From assembly GCA_963971575.1 (NCBI GenBank), contig OZ020611.1, forward strand, positions 206,254,743 through 206,318,742: DNA of 64,000 nucleotides. The letters run 5' to 3'. The position numbers and the translations under genes were made by a program. The notes beneath the pieces were generated by a model that saw only the letters and a list, made by a program, of their open reading frames with translations, searched no databases and was not told the origin of the DNA. Positions 28,901 through 43,900 of the stretch are shown here, one piece after another (the stretch's first letter is position 1; each line of letters starts with the position of its first letter). Source of the DNA: Liopterus haemorrhoidalis. Taxonomy: Eukaryota > Arthropoda > Insecta > Coleoptera > Dytiscidae.

Positions 28901-31900
28901 ATATATTTCAAAGCAGTTAATTTTACTTAACAAAAATTCAAATTTGTTGATTAGTGATTATTATTTACTTCTTATATCACCTACCATTAAATTTTGTTCT
29001 TTGTACTGTATTATTGAATTTTGTTTATAATGATTGCTAATAAATGTAATAAATAAATAAGTAAGATTCAAAACAGCATATCGCTAATTATTCGATTTAA
29101 TTTTTATTTATAATTTGCATTAAAAAATATATTCGGTAGGTATTGCATTATTTAATAAGTAAAATATCATACCTACACTTAAAAAATATAGAAATATAGT
29201 CAGCTATAAAATATCAATTTTGATTAAGACTAAACATCTAAATTATTATTTTAAAACGTTTGACCATAAAATTAAAAAAAGCCTATTGTGGCTTTTTGCA
29301 TTGGTTCCAAAGAAATGGCATTTAAACTGTAGGGTTCCTCCGATGTAAGAAGGTTGAAGAACACTGGTTTATACGGTAGAAATTGTGGCCAAACATAGAA
29401 AGTTGAAATATGGCATGACTGTACAACACTTTAATCAATATATAGGAATACTATTGACAGTTCAAAAAAACACATCGCAGGAAAAATGTAAACAAATACA
29501 TATTCAACGAAAATACAAATATACGAGTATATATTTTTGAATTATAAAACGATTTTGAGAAAAAGGTACGCTTGAAGTTTCAAAAATTCCAGGACGGCCA
29601 CGAAAAACTACAAAACGAACTGATAAAAAAATTATTTATTTATCTACCAATAACCCCTTTCTGTCATCGGAGAAAATTTTGGGCCTTTTGCTACAAATGG
29701 ATCAAGAAAACATCTCAACAAGAACTATTCGCAGAAGATTAGTTAGTGAGGATCTTTTTAGTCGCCTTCCTGCTAAAAAACCACTTCTATCCAAAAAGAA
29801 TGTGAAGGCCCGATTAAAATTTGCTAAAAATCATATTGACTGGACTGCGGATCAATGGAAAAAAGTTATTTTTAGTGATGAATCTAAGTTCAATTTGTGT
29901 AAAAGTGATGGTGTAAGTTACGTTAGGAGGCCTGCTAATAAAAGATTTGTTCAAAAATACACCTTGCCAACAGTTAAACATGGCGGAGGCGGTGTGATGG
30001 TATGGGGCTGTTTCTCGGGATATGGTATGGGTCCTCTATACCACATTGAAGGAATAATGGATCGATTTAAATATACAGACATCCTTCAAAATGTTATGGA
30101 ACCTTATTCTGATGAGTTCATGCCTTTAAAACATATTTTTCAGCATGATAATGACACAAAACATTCTTCGAAGTTGGTAAAAAAATGGTTCGAGGATTCA
30201 AAAATTAACGTAATGACTTGGCCGTCACAGTCACCCGATTTAAATCCAATAAAAAACCTTTGGGAGATTGTCAACAGAAAGATTAGAAACAAAACACATT
30301 CAAACATTGAAGAATTGTTTAAAGCTTTGCAGGGTGCCTGGTCTAATATTGATAATGAAATGATCACGAAATTATTAGAATCAAACGCGAAAAGATGTCG
30401 GGAAGTTATAAATACTGGTGGTTACTATACAAAATATTAAAAATGATCTGTTAATAATAATTCATTTTCTTAATTAATAAAAAAAAAGATTTTTTTAAGA
30501 GTAGTTGCTATCTTTATGTTCAGTTAAAAATAATAAATACTATAAAAAAAATAGAATTTACTATTAAAATTAATTTTTTTAATATAATATATGTAGAGGA
30601 TTGTTAAAGGTAAGAATTACAATTTTTTGATTTTAAAAATATTGAATAGAATAAAAATAAAATAGGATTATCAAAAGTTGCTATCTTTATGGCCAATACT
30701 GTAAGTATGCAAAAATTGAGACTCAAAATTTTTTCGTTTTATCAAAAAATATCTCGAAGTCTGTCTAAAAAGTTGTTAGTTATTGCTTTTATAGCAACTT
30801 TTGTTCAAATAATTTTTTCGAAATATTTTTCTGTTGTGAAATATTCTCAAAAATCTTAAAATCGATACGAGTAAACTGACTAAAAATGGAGTCAACCGAT
30901 TTTTACCAAAAGTTGATCAACTCGTGCCATTGAAGGCAGAAGCTTAAATATGAAGTTTCATAAAAATCCTTTCAGCCGAATGCGCTATGTGCACGTGTAC
31001 ACAGACAGACAGACGGACGAACGGACGGACGGACGGACGAACAGACGAACAGACGGACAGACGGACAGACGGACAGACGGACAGACGGACAGACGGACAG
31101 ACGGACAGACGGACAGACGGAGAGACGGACAGACGGTCAGACGGACAGACGGACAGACGGACGGACGGACGGACGGACGGACGGACGGACGGACGGACGG
31201 ACGGACGGACGGACGGACAGACGGACAGACGGACAGACGGACAGACGGACAGACGGACAGACGGACAGACGGACAGACGGACAGACGGACGGACAGACAC
31301 ACTGACAGACATCATGCTAAAAATAGTCAAAACGTTATGTAGGGACCTCAATTCGTGGAAATCCATCGAAATCTCGAAATGTCAAAATCGGTATGATCAC
31401 AATACCTGCCTTATACATACATATATGTTGGCGGTCGGTAATAAGCGGAATGACATTCGTACATTTTATTAAATATATATGTCTTTGAGTTGTCGGTGAC
31501 GTCATTGTCTTTATAAAAAATTCCGCCTATATATATTTTTTTGTGTACAATAATTTATAATTCACAAAAGTGAATAGGTACTATATTTAAATACATATGA
31601 ATATACTGCAGGCTATCTCGTAAATAAACTGCAGAGAAAACTAGGAGTATATGCTATTTGTAATGTAGTGATGCTATGTAAATAAAATATCAAAGAACTG
31701 AGAATCAGATATCCTGTACACTGTACACTTTCAGTTCAAAGAGATCACTTCTACTGCTTGCTGGTTGCATTACATACCGTTTATAAATTAGATTCACTGC
31801 ATCACAGACTTTGGCACGTACGGATAATTATCAAAATATCTCGTTTTAAGTAGCACAAATACCAAATCATTTTAATCTTGAATAAGAATAAGAGATTTGG

Positions 31901-34900
31901 GGTTATTAAATAAAAAATCTATACCAATAAAATTGGAGGCTACATCAGTATTTTTTTTTTTTTTTTTTTTTTTGTCATATTTCTATAAGTTTCAGATGAT
32001 TATAAGACGAAATTTGCAAAAAAAATCATTTTTCACACTTTTTTACGTAAACATATCTCATACGAGGGCTACCTTAAAAAGTTTTTACTAAAACTAAGAA
32101 AGACAAATTGTTTTTGAACAAACTGTTTTATTGCTTTTAAAAATATTCGCCTTTAAAATTTATACACTTTTGCATGCGTTCATACCAATTCTCGAATCAT
32201 TTTTTCCACTCTGAAGTTGTTATCTCAAAAACATAGTTTTCGAAGGCTTCAACAGCTTCTTGAGGTGGTGAAAATCGCTGTCCACACATTTTTTTTTGAC
32301 ATTGAGGAACAAAAAAAGTCGTTAGGAAATAAATCAGGTGAATACGGGCAATGAGATATTAATTCGATGTTTTTCTCCTTCAAATAATCAATTGTTAAAC
32401 GTGCTGTGTGGGAGCTTACATTGTCATGATGAAGACTGATGTGACGTTTTTTGTTGTTTTTCCTGATTTTGTCGATGACTACTAGCAAACAAATTGTTGT
32501 ATACCATTCAGCATTAACTGTTCTCCGATCCTCTAAAGCAGGGGTCGGCAACACGGCGCCCTCGGTGAGATTTTCATGCGCCCTCGCTATCGAGACACAC
32601 ACATATTGAGCCCAATATCCACATCGCATCTATTAATGATTCGACTTAAGCGATCAGCGCTAGATTAGACGACCTTGCGAACCACGAGTGTTTACTTATT
32701 TTACGTTTTTATGCGCCCTCAATAACATTTGAATTTATATTGCGCCCTTATTGACAAAAAGGTTGCCAGCCCCTGCTCTAAAGGAATGGTTGCGACATGT
32801 CCACTACAACCGAAGAAACAAGCGATCATTTTCATGGAAGTGTCTCGTGAATGAATAATTTGTGTGGGTTTCGGTTCATCTTGGAAGATCCAAACAGTGG
32901 ATTGTTGCTTAGTTTCTGGTTCATATGAATAAATCCAAGTTTCGTCACCTGTAACGATGTTGTATGCGGATTTGACAGTGCCCAGGTTGAATTTTTTTAG
33001 TATTCCCTTACACCAATCAACACTAGTCTTTTTTTGAGCTTCGGTCAAATTATGCGGAATCCATCGGGAACAGATCTTTTTCACAGGTAAATGTTCATGC
33101 AAAATCGAATGTATTACAGTCTGCGATATGCCAAAGGATGCCTCTATCTCACGCTGTCCCATGCCGATCTTCTTCAAACATTTTGCGCACAGCATCTTTG
33201 CTTTTTTTTTTTTTTTAATCACTACGATTTTTTAATCAAACCAATTGTAAACTTTTTTTCTGATGGTGTTTCATTACCAAAAGTTTAACGAAGCGAATCT
33301 ATGCATTGTGGTTGAGTTAGGCCTTTACTAAATTCGTAAAAAATCATCCAACGAAAACCTAGGGTCCTAGTCCATCTCTCGGCGCCTTTGCTTACCCTTT
33401 CCGAGGCCCGAAAGTGCTGAATGCGCCAGTGTTGTGAGGCCTGTTAATATAGATTTGCAACTATTAAATGCAAATGAACTCAAATTTATTTAACATTTGA
33501 TAGTAAATATGAAATAGATGTAATTAAAGTAGGGCTCTCAGACGTCCCGGAAAACCGGGATTGTCCCGGTTTTGAGGTCTATGTCCCGGTGTCCCGAGAC
33601 AGTCTCTCGGGACGCCTATATATCCCGGTTTTGTGTATTTTAATAATTTATTAAGTCAGTCAGAAGTAGCCTGCACATCATTGTATCGAATTTAAATTTG
33701 TCCGACGGTAAAGAAAGTAAAGCGCCAAAAACTCTATTAAAGTTTTTTAATGACCCATTAAGTGGGGGCATACTTCCGGTTCGTTCATAGTCAGGCTGGA
33801 TCGGTCATTTTGAAAATATTACAAATTGAGGGAAAAAACAAATCTATAATGGAAGTTTTCGGTGTATTAAAAGATACAGCAGCTATGTTTGAAGAAAGAT
33901 GCAGAGAGTGTTTTTACCAAAACGTGTAGAGACAATTTTGAAAGATCGTGAAGAATCGGGGCTACGTACTAAAAATGAAATTAATAATTTTAAAACGTTA
34001 CTAATTTCTATGAAACGTTTATTGAATATTTAAATAAGTGGATAGAACCTCTTGAACATTTTTCAATATTTTCATGGATGGTTTTAAAAGAATAACCAGA
34101 ATGGAAAAATATACAACAAACATTAAATTACTTCAATAATAAGAAAATTGAAATAAATGAGATATATTTATTCAACCAAATATCAACAGTGTGAAAAATT
34201 GAACTAAAAATTGCAGAAAATAAAGACTGGAAGTCTAAAACCACTTTAGGAAAGTGGATAATAATTTTATCCAAGATGGATAAGAATTTATAGAACAGTA
34301 TTTAGATATTCTAAAAATTTGTGAATACGTTTTTTCTATTCCAGGCCACAATGCAAACGTCGAAAGTATTTTCTCGCTGATGGATATTCTGCGGACCGAC
34401 GAGCGTAATTCGCTATCATGTGATACTGTAGTGGCTATTCTACAGTGCGTGATAAATTTTGATTTCAGTTGTAATGAAACGTATGACTACTTTTTTAAAG
34501 AAGGCGAACTGTTAAAAAGAGCTAAATTCAACCAAAAGTATTTATAAAATGTATGGATTTTATTTGGAAATAATTTACTGCAGTGCTTTTTAGTCATCGA
34601 ACGCGCCGGAACGACATACAAACACCTATTTTCGACTGAAATTATTTCATCAACTATTGAACAAGAATTTGTTATGAACTTGTAACCTAAATACTTCAAA
34701 TTTTATATAAGTTAAGATCTGGATATCATTTTTTTAAATAAAAATCTGATTTATTGTAATAATTTATTAATTATTTATTGTAATTGTATATGAATTTATT
34801 TTTATTTCTGTTAATTATATGTAATTTAAATTTTTGTGTTATTAATAAAACAATAATAATTGTAATATAAAATCTAATTAAACCCTCCCGATTAAAATTG

Positions 34901-37900
34901 AATTAAAATTTTTGGCGTTCAGAATCAAGCCCCCCTCACCCCGGCACTCCGTCCTGGTTTGCTCTGTCAACAATCTGAGAGCCCTAAATTAAAGTAATTA
35001 TAATATAAAATCGGCAAATATAATAATAAATAATTTTGAGAACAAAATATCACAAGGATTTGGAATTAAATGTGGAGCAAAGATGCAATAGAAATTCATG
35101 GAACAGCTAGGATATGATCAAGTAACAGTTTTGTGAGTAATACATGAAAAGCGAAATATTCAGAAGCTCAGAAAACGACACCACATAAATCTTTTCACAC
35201 AGCATTGCCAGCTAGCTTAACACATATATTTCGTTAATTAGTATGAAATTTTTTGTGGATTTTTTTTTTACGTACGACTAGAATTTGATTCTATACAACA
35301 GTCCTAAATATACATTCATACATAGACCCCGGCCAGCCATCGATATCAACGGCATAAATTAACATCAAATGAACATTTGAACAGTTGAGTTCTATATCAG
35401 TCAAAAAATAAATAAATCATTTTCCGATTGATTGTTTTTACTTACTATCACAGAGTTTCTTAATTGCAGGAACGAAATAATCATCACAGACAATGGCTAA
35501 GAGAGCGAAACAATAACATGCAATAACTGCATGTATCACCACGTAGCCCTGCTTTCTTTGTGTTCTTGTCAGACCGTCAGGAGGAAACTGATCTATGGCG
35601 GGCGGAGTACAATTCGAACCATCCAGCACTGCCAACAAATGTCTTGTAGTCCTCGGCTCATCTGAAAACAATAGCCTAAGTTAATTAATTGATCCAAATC
35701 AAAACAAACAACAAAATAGATATAAGTAAATAAGAGATCATTCAGAAAAACTGAAACGTCAAGTACCTTACTAGTTTACAACCCAGAACATTAAGAATTC
35801 CATTTCTATGGTTCAAAAAGATATTGATTTCATTGCAATCATAGATCCTGATAGCGAAAGAAGTGGTTCAATCTGCAGGGGCTTAAAAGCTCAGATGGCA
35901 CCGTATGAACTCATTATAGAGGAAAGAAAACCAGGAAGTAAGCAGCAGAGGAACTTTTGAGAGGTTCTTTATGCCATCAAAATCGACAAATGGGTCAGTG
36001 ATTGGAAATTTGATATATTATTAATAAATATGTAACAGTAAGATTATTTTTATGATTCTATTTCACCAAGAGTAAAATATTTGAGAACATGCCTATTTTT
36101 TACATGGATCTATTGCTCCATTTACGCGGTTTTCATTTACGCGCTGTTTTTTTGGAACCAATTCCCGCATAAATGGAGGGATTACTGTAGGTGCGCTCAG
36201 CATAAGCTAATAATCTACACATTCTGCATAATTTACACAAGAAGTGTTCGTCATAAAGTTTCTGTGTGCTTTGTGCTGCACGAAGATCGTTCGGCATATA
36301 CTGTACAGTGCAGTTTGTGTTGCAAAATCGTCACAAGTTCAGATCGTACGGCAGTTTGTGCGGTAGTGTTTTTCGCGGTAAAAATACAAAGTTATAATTT
36401 CTACAAAACAATATGCGTGAAAACAATTAAGATATCATTGTTTATGCCTGCAGCATTTGCAAAATAAATAGTATAGACATGAACCTCTTGATGGAACATG
36501 TAAATACACTCAAAACGATTTCAAATTTTCTGGATACAAGCGGAAATGTACTTTAAATTGATTTGTAGTCATGTGTGGAACAGTACTCTCTGCATATTCA
36601 AACACTTTTTCCAAAATATTTGCTCGTTTGGAAAATTCTTCTGATTTGTCTTCCTCATCAAATAAAATTTCTTTTATATTACTTAAAAGCATCGCAAAAC
36701 CTTCCTGCGCCATTTATATATTATCATACAAAACAATTAGCAGGAGACAGACTTGATGTAATCACACACATGTAATCCATTTGTTTACAAAAAAACAAAC
36801 AAAAAATAGGTTAGAATAATAGTTCGAATAACTGCATAATCTGAACAAAGCATTCGTCTTTGCACAGTGGTCACGTGACAAAAAACTTGCACAATACAGA
36901 GTTAACACTGCAAAGTTATGCCGAACGCACCTTGTATTAACAAGGAAAGAGCATTAATCAATTGAACCTCAAAAATGAAAAATTATCGCATTATCTTAAA
37001 ATTAAAATTAAAGACTTGAATTAAATTTACTTTTTAATTTTTGAATATAAATAAACATATATACATTTTTTGTTCACTTTATTTTATATTCTTATGGCCG
37101 GTTGGTAAAGTAAGAATTATCACTAACTCGAGTTAAAATCATTTGTTTTTGTATGTTGTAAGATACAAATCTTCGTTAAGGCGACCATTGCTTGTTATGA
37201 AAGTTATGAAACAAAATAGCAAAGTTGAGAATTACTAATGTATCTATATGACGCATTGCTTGACGTCGAACCTAAAGAATGGCAGTTCTATGTCGCACTA
37301 TTCTCACAAAGTCGGTAAATCACGTAACCATCGTAGGTGGTACCTTGGAAAATTGTCATTGTATTTAAATTAAGCAAATAAGATTATGCATGAAAATGAA
37401 ATACCCCTACTTTATAGGCAACACAAACTGCACGTGTGTCACTCGGGCGAACTGTTTTATTCTATTTATGATACACGTGTTGTATGTAAATTAGCTGATA
37501 TTAATAATTAAAAAACACAAAACGAACTTCAAATACCGCATGTACTAATAAATTAAATACTGCTACGTGCGTCATTGGTAAAAAAACGGGTAAAGTACTC
37601 ACTGATTCACATAATATTTTATTACATAAATAGGTAGAAATATGCATTGTCATATATGCAGTTTTGCAGTAAACAATATTTTGTGAATAATATGGAAAAT
37701 ATTTCCAATATAAGCATGAACTTCACGCTACACGAAAAAAGTATTATTGCAGATCACCAAAATATGTTTTAATTACAATTTAAATTTAAAAAAATATATA
37801 GGTACAGTCAGTGCCGGCTCCACACGGTATGCAAAAGATGCGTCGCATAGGGGCGCCTTGCGCTAAGGACGCCGTAATTACCTTTCGGAAAACTTTTATA

Positions 37901-40900
37901 ATTAAAAATCTGACGACACGCCAAAAATCTGATAATAGAATTTTATTTTAAACAAGTCTACTCATATAGATATATTATAATCACAAGTGAATAAAACTTT
38001 AATTTGCGCTAGTTTAGTTTTAACAGTTATGCCATAAACTACTATCTTAAAGTCATAAACCAAAGCAATGCCGGCTCCACAATAGATACAAAGGATTTGT
38101 CGCATCAGGGCGCCACGATCAAGGGGCGCCATCGCAACGAACGATTGAGCGGCGCCGTTTTTAGACTGGCGAGCTAAACAAAAAGTCTTCGACAATTTTT
38201 TCTTCACAAATAAATTTAAATTTTTTAAAAACGGGGCGTCATTTTTATTTTCGGGGCTCCAGGTACATATACGCATAAAACTAGTGCTTATTCGTATCGC
38301 TTGCGTGACGTATAAAACTTAGAATTCAGTTGCATAAAATCAGTGAATTAGTTCAGATCAATTCCTGCTATATATTGATGGTGATTTGCTAATATGGTGT
38401 ATCTCAAAATAGCGAATATTCCAATTTCCACTTTATTACTACTGATACCCCACAAGGACAAATAATAAATATTTTAAATAATTTTTTATGATCGCCTTAT
38501 GTTTACAAGTTAATGGTGGTATTTTTGAACATTTAATTTAGATGATTTTTTTTTGTGTTATTTTTTTATTAAATACTTGAATTTTCAATGTATTTTCAAT
38601 AAAAAATGTTGTTCAATGAATATTTATCCCTATGTTGCAAAATAAATGGAAGGCAACTTGCTGTCAAAATAGTTTATCGTTCCTAGGGAAACCATGCATT
38701 ATAATAATTTCAATGTTGCACGATAAAAGAAATTCACCGTATTATTATATGTATGCGTACAAATTACACTTAAAAATAAAATGTAATACTTATAAGCACT
38801 TAAGTATTTTATTATTACCTGTTTCATAATTTCTAATGAAAATATATTGTGTCAATACAGGGCCGCGCCAAGCGGGGGTGTTAGGGGTGCACAGAACCCC
38901 GGTGGCAGGCCTTAGGACGGAAAAATATTGTCAAATAGGGGTGGGAGAACAAAGAAAATTCTGGTTGACTTTCTTAAAAGATATTAAATAATTAAAATTA
39001 AAACATTTAAAAAAAAACTTTTGGTCGATTTCTTCTTTATTAGAGAACAAGCGAATTTCTGGGTGACTTCTTTTTTTTGTATAGAACAAACAAATTTCTG
39101 GTCAACTTTTTTTTTAATGGCGCCAAATCAATCTTTTCATCGGGGCGCCATAACCCCTAGAACCGGCACTGGGTACAGTGAATATCGTTTGTAACGACAT
39201 ATCGGTTTTGGCGACGAAAAGTCCCGGCCAGAAGCATATCTTATTATACGTGAGACTCATCTCTTATAATGACATCGGATATTACGACAAAATTAATATA
39301 ACGACGAAAAATGGCTTGAAATTTGGGTCAAATTATTTTTTATAACGACGTATCACCACTGCCTAACGCGAAAACGCTGAGGAAGTTCCGAATTGGCTAT
39401 GGGAATTACCGAGTTATGAAAAGGCAAGGTGAAACTCGACAGATAAACATATTCATTCAGTGATTAACTACGAGTTGAAGGTACGTCATCGACGTCAATA
39501 TGGCGAAACGAAATGCATTAACGTATATTTTTCAAATATTGATGAAAAACTCGAAACAGAGGAGTATATGACGGAAGATGAAATATTAGCTGGGTCAGAT
39601 CCAAATTTGGTGTCAGAAATAAACAATGACGAAATGGAAATGAAAGAAACAACCGAGTTCCAAACACCTACTATATAGGATTCATTTTCAGCATTTGGAA
39701 CAATTGAGCATTTCACGTTTAATCAAAATTCAGAAAAGGCTAAAACAGATTTTGCATTGCTATATTTGGAAAAAATATTGAAAAAAACCAAAAATCACAA
39801 AAGCAAACCAAAATGACGGATTTTTTTGTTAAAATTGAAATATGTATATGAATTACGTACAAACGTATTTAAAATTATGTAAGTGTTAAGTTGTTTGGAA
39901 AATAAGTTGGATGGTTTTTTTTTTATGTTTTGTAACACTTGAATATTGGTTTTGTTGCTCAAGCTTCTTGCACTCATGTAAATGTACTCTTTTCTAACAT
40001 GAATAAAATGTACATATTTTTCAACATTGTACAGAGCGATCATCTAATCTTGACCGTTATGCAATACTTGACAGAAACATGTAGTTATTAAACTTATTTC
40101 CAAGGACATGTACACATAGGCGTACATTCTATTTTTATTACCTTATACAAATTGATTATTCAATTTTCACTCTTTTTCTCTACACGCCAATGAGTTGATA
40201 ACAGACATTAAGTTAGCAACAAATATTTTCGTTGTTCCTCGGGTTAGTTCGGGCAAACGAAGTAATCTGATTGGCTATTTGTTAAATTGGGATTTTCAAC
40301 TTAGAATTAGAATACAGTTTTGATATTTTTAAACTCATTGTTTACTGTTATGCAACGGACAAGAAATAATGATTCTGAAAAATGCATATTTATATGTTTT
40401 TTTTAGGTTTTCGTAGGTATAATCAAGAAATCCTTATTCCGTCACATGAGTCTGTTCGTTCGGTACAAATTGTGGCCAAGCAGCTGATTTAGAGAACTGA
40501 ATATAAGTAAGAGAAATATTCAGACTTAATAATCTACTATTATATTTTACAAGTGTTGGTATGTATGTTCTATTCAACTTCTGGTGTATCTTCATTTTTC
40601 GGGTAACGCGGAGAGAGTCTTATCCGGGTGATATTTTTTTAGTGCTTAGGCTTAATTTTATTTCGACGGGGGGTATTGACTAATTTTTATTGATAAAAAT
40701 AATGCATTTTTTTTCCGTACCGTTGATCGTCAACAAATTTCTAAAAAGTTGAACATTTCACAGATACTTCAACGACACGGATAGTTCTTAGTTGACGATA
40801 TACGAATGTGTTATAGGGATTTGCAGCTAAGCACCCTACCATCTGGTGAGCGTTTCATGAACTTGTGTACATCAGATAACATTTCGTTTTGTGTATTGGT

Positions 40901-43900
40901 TTTGTATGAAGTTTGTTTTTAAAGTTTTATTATAATCATTGAAAAATGTATAATACATATTGTTGTGTGCCTATGTGCAATTCATTGAAAAGAAGAAACC
41001 CGGAAATATCGTTTCATTTGTTTCCACTAATATCAGACACCGTACGGTTCGAAACAAAATTGGGAAAGCAAGAGGTTAGGAATCGACGCGATGTTTAGAT
41101 AAACAATTTAAAAATTGGAAAAAAAGTGAGCCCTTATATCAAAGTTTGCTCATTACATTTTAATGATAGTGACTACAAAAAATATTTTCAATTTTGTATT
41201 TATTATCGCATATCTTGAAAATTCCTGTTATTGTGTGTGGGTTTGTAATGCACAAGTTTGTAGGCATAATGCATAAATCTTTATGAACTCTCTGTTTTTT
41301 TCAGTGACTCCACACAATATTATATGCCCAGCATTGTAGATTTCTACCCCTTGGTAAACAACATGGGAATTATTATTTCCCCCAATATAGTTAAAATAAT
41401 CGACAATGGAAAACCGCCATAACCTAAAACCAGATCACAAAATGTAGTATTTTAGATGTTTACAAGTAATGTCACTTCACAAAATCAGAAAATTCCAAAC
41501 AATTATTTATTTTTTGTCGTTTTTTGATACACTTTTCGCTATTATTTACTAGTAAATGTCAAGTGGTATCTGATTTAGAATGGTTTCAAAAAAATCCGCG
41601 TGGCGCTACGATCTTAAAATTTTTCCCCTATAATTCAAAAGATAAATTTAGCACAAAACTAAGTCGAAAAATTTACAATCGATTTTTTTTTTTAGTAATC
41701 GCTGAATTGTGTAAAAAATACATAGGTATGGGTAAATATTACGCATTTTTTTATAATTTTCAAGATTTCAAACATTTTTGCCTGACCATAAAATTATCTT
41801 ACAGTTAAAAATGTTACTGAACTGAAAATTACTAAGTAAGTAGGTAATAATCGAAAACTAAATATTATTTCAAACATGTAAAATACTATTTTAAGTTGTA
41901 AATATCTTTCGATTAATTAATCGCCAGAGTTTTACAATTCATAGTTAAACCAAGCTCCAATACATTTTGAGTGTAAATTGACAGGAGAAATGACAACTTA
42001 GTTTTCTATATAAAATAACCACGATATTACTTTTAAATTATTTTAAAAACGTGTAAAATCGTTTTTAAGGTATGCATGATTAATTAATCGAGACAATTTT
42101 GCATAAATTCTTAAAGTTAAACCAAGACCCACTGTATATTCTCTGCCACAGTTATAATGACATTTTTTGAGGTTATTTTTCGAAGAATATATCTATAAAG
42201 ATTAAATTTGCTTTAATTTGCATAAAAATTGTTAAACTGCTGGAGGATTTAAGTTAACTTAATTACAGAAATGTATAAAAATACATAAAATTGAATAAGT
42301 GTTTATATTGGTTATTTTTTTAAATGTTCTAAAAGTATTTTGAATATTTTTCAGCTATGAGATGAGACAAAGTATTTGTTGTTAAATTTTTACATGGAGA
42401 GAAGATAAACGTCTTTATTGGTGTATTCGAAATGTATGAAAATAGTTTTGGTTCAGGTTTATCGAATATTTGTACTGAGAAACCTATCATCAAATTTTGC
42501 CGCTGCAAAATTTTAGTCTCTCCGATAAAAACTATATGCTGTTATATAAAATGATTACGTATGGTTTCAAAATAAAATTCTTAAACTGAGCTATCTATAT
42601 AGTTTGTAATCAGAATAGTAAGCAGTGCTATTAATAATATTTACCACAAGTTAATCAAAACCCATAACTGATTATTCATTCCGTACTAATTTAAAATCTG
42701 TCACCGATTAGTTTACGGAACACAGTTTTTGAGAAAGTTTTACTACTGATCATTACCAAAAGTAACAGTGATATAAACTCAAGCTTAATCACAGGCCGGG
42801 GGCGTAGCCCCAAGGCTCTACAAGGGGGTGAAGGCCGGCGTAGCCGGGCTGAGGCCCCTAGTATAATATGTATTTAATATATCCATAAATTTTAATAATA
42901 TAATTTAATATATCCCGCGAAAAATATAAATAAATATGTATTTACGAAGAAAAAATCAAGTGAAAGTTTTTGATACATGGATTAACAATTACATTTTTTT
43001 ATCAGCAAATAATGGAATTATTATTTGATATAAACATCAATATCCAACGGCAGGGGTGTCGAACTGATTTAGGTCGCAGTTTATTTTACATACAAAATGA
43101 TAAGCAATGACGGAACTTTAAATATCCTGAAGGGATTTTTGACCTTTTTTTATAAACAGAAAAGGGGAAGAGTGTATATTTTACATTTTTAAATATATTT
43201 TTCCCCTAAATAAGCTCAAGTGATTTTGATTACCGGTTCTGGGGCCACAAAAAATGAGGTTGGGAGCAGTATGCGGCCCGCGTGCCCTCGAAATTTGATT
43301 CGGCCCTCCCCAAGACAAAATCCTGGCTGCGCCACTGAATTTTACTCATGTTATAAAAAAAGTTCAAATTTGTTGCCTAGTGTTATAAATAATAAAATAT
43401 AGATTTGATAAACTCATGACGTATAATTTATATATCTTATCTAAAAATGTTGGATTAAAGCCACCAAAAATAAAGATTTAACGCGTCCTTCATTGTAAGA
43501 TTTTGAGATATTTTTTGCAGCCAGATGTCAAAGACAATTATTTAATTTAAAAGATCTTTATTACGTTAATTTCCTTTTTATTACAAACTCGATTAAATTT
43601 ATTTCACCGGGAAGAGAAGCGTCATGATTATTTGATTCTCTTTCTTTTCAACATGTTTCGACTTGTAATGAAATAATGAAAATACGTGATTAGAAAGAAA
43701 AGTGGAAAAGTAAAGGACGATGGAAAATTTAATATATATAAATTAATCTATTATTTACGCTTAAGATTTGGTTGGTATGTCAATAACAATAATATTATTG
43801 AAACCTTAGGCATATAATTAATTGTATTTGTTATTTTACGAATATAATTACAGTGAACGGCGCCTATTTTGATCATTTTGATCATTATTAGAATCGCCGC

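Larger units (their letters stand above)
32063..33358 (-). mobile_element. mariner copy, broken by a hAT MITE
   Basis: The left terminal repeat starts CGAGGGCTACCTTAAAAAGT after TA (32061-32062). The right side ends inside the first codons of the transposase, at about 33358, with no right repeat. Same lineage as the copy at 55797 (CGAGGGTTAC ends). A 237-bp hAT MITE splits its transposase gene. Confidence 0.8.
27248..35445. other. NCKX intron 2, residual sequence
   Basis: Outside the listed elements, positions 27255-27490, 28810-29370, 31450-32055 (with a 25-base T run around 31930-31953) and 34995-35440 hold no supported gene or RNA. Confidence 0.5.

Noticed and set aside
30944..31472. Four overlapping open frames of 105-161 residues with Arg-Thr-Asp-Gly or Ser-Val-Arg-Pro repeats
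   Set aside because: All are translations of the GACA/GACG tetranucleotide array, which lacks stop codons in every frame; both strands are open at once.
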